Under the pieces are notes generated by a model that did no database searches, was not told the origin of the DNA, and was given only the letters and a program-made list of their open reading frames with translations. Position numbers and translations under genes: made by a program. DNA of 14,525 bases from Alphaproteobacteria bacterium (GTDB lineage Bacteria; Pseudomonadota; Alphaproteobacteria; SP197): assembly GCA_022822575.1 (NCBI GenBank), contig JAJEBJ010000072.1:1-14525 (forward strand), given 5' to 3'. Below, in pieces: positions 14,359 through 14,525 of the stretch (position 1 is its first letter; each line of letters begins with the position of its first letter).

Positions 14359-14525
14359 CAGACCGCCTGGCATGTGCCTTGTGCATTCTCGCCATCGTAG
14401 TATGCGCCACCACCGGTACGGTGAACGCCGACGAGGCCACGCTCCCGACTGTCGAGATCGCGACGGAAGATGGCGGTCTGTGGGAACGCTGGACGGAGGC
14501 CATCGTCGCCTTCCAGCGTCGCGCC
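14355..14525 (+). CDS. Probable NicO/RcnA-type nickel/cobalt transporter (3' truncated)
   Basis: Only the first 57 codons are in the window. ATG at 14355 overlaps the DUF1007 stop. The product begins with a hydrophobic leader (MTDRLACALCILAIVVCATTG) with likely cleavage near VNA/DE, followed by a segment ending GGLWERWTEAIVAFQRRA. A short amphipathic segment of this kind, containing aromatic residues and FQRR, precedes the first transporter helix in many alphaproteobacterial NicO proteins that follow DUF1007. The identification rests mainly on that context; no transmembrane metal motif is yet visible. Confidence 0.6.
   Translation, partial: MTDRLACALCILAIVVCATTGTVNADEATLPTVEIATEDGGLWERWTEAIVAFQRRA

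Overview
This is a G+C-rich window, strongly biased to G/C in third codon positions. It is consistent with an alphaproteobacterium, judging by the general character of the proteins and operon styles. I cannot assign a genus. No rRNA, tRNA, CRISPR array or insertion sequence was seen. The genes are packed tightly, and several are joined by 4-base ATGA or GTGA overlaps.

Layout. (1) Bases 1-3414, plus strand: the 3' part of a fold-type III PLP decarboxylase-like gene overlaps by ATGA a CopA-type Cu(+) P-type ATPase. The ATPase in turn overlaps a small HMA-domain copper chaperone with a Cys-rich tail. (2) Bases 3564-4499, minus: a zinc-type cation diffusion facilitator with a His-rich N-terminus, convergent with the copper genes. 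(3) Bases 4658-6893, plus: a family 5 (peptide/nickel type) solute-binding protein and a haloacid-dehalogenase-like HAD protein. (4) Bases 7141-8134, minus: a toxin-antitoxin island made of a Phd-like antitoxin, a VapC/PIN toxin, a broken brnT remnant and a brnA antitoxin. (5) Bases 8454-12212, plus: two Dpp/Opp/Nik-type permeases and two ATPases in a fully overlapping operon, followed by an FCD-type GntR regulator (12275-12982). (6) Bases 12918-13721, minus: a Rossmann/SAM-methyltransferase-like protein of unknown function, whose 3' end overlaps the GntR gene. (7) Bases 13789-14525, plus: a DUF1007-like secreted protein overlapping by ATGA the start of a probable NicO-type nickel/cobalt transporter that runs off the window.

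How it fits together. Three or four units concern transition metals: Cu(+) export and chaperoning, Zn(2+) efflux, and probable Ni/Co transport. Between them lies a five-part ABC importer with the same composition as Nik or Dpp systems. Its substrate cannot be read from sequence; the neighbourhood makes a metal or metal-chelate one possibility beside peptides. The toxin-antitoxin island sits between the binding-protein/HAD pair and the permease/ATPase genes, so it appears to have been inserted into an originally continuous transporter operon.

The most useful less-ordinary observations are the split operon, the brnT remnant behind vapC, the metallothionein-like tail on the copper chaperone, and palindromic sites upstream of the permeases and of the DUF1007/NicO operon. 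I did not find a clearly new defence or mobile system.
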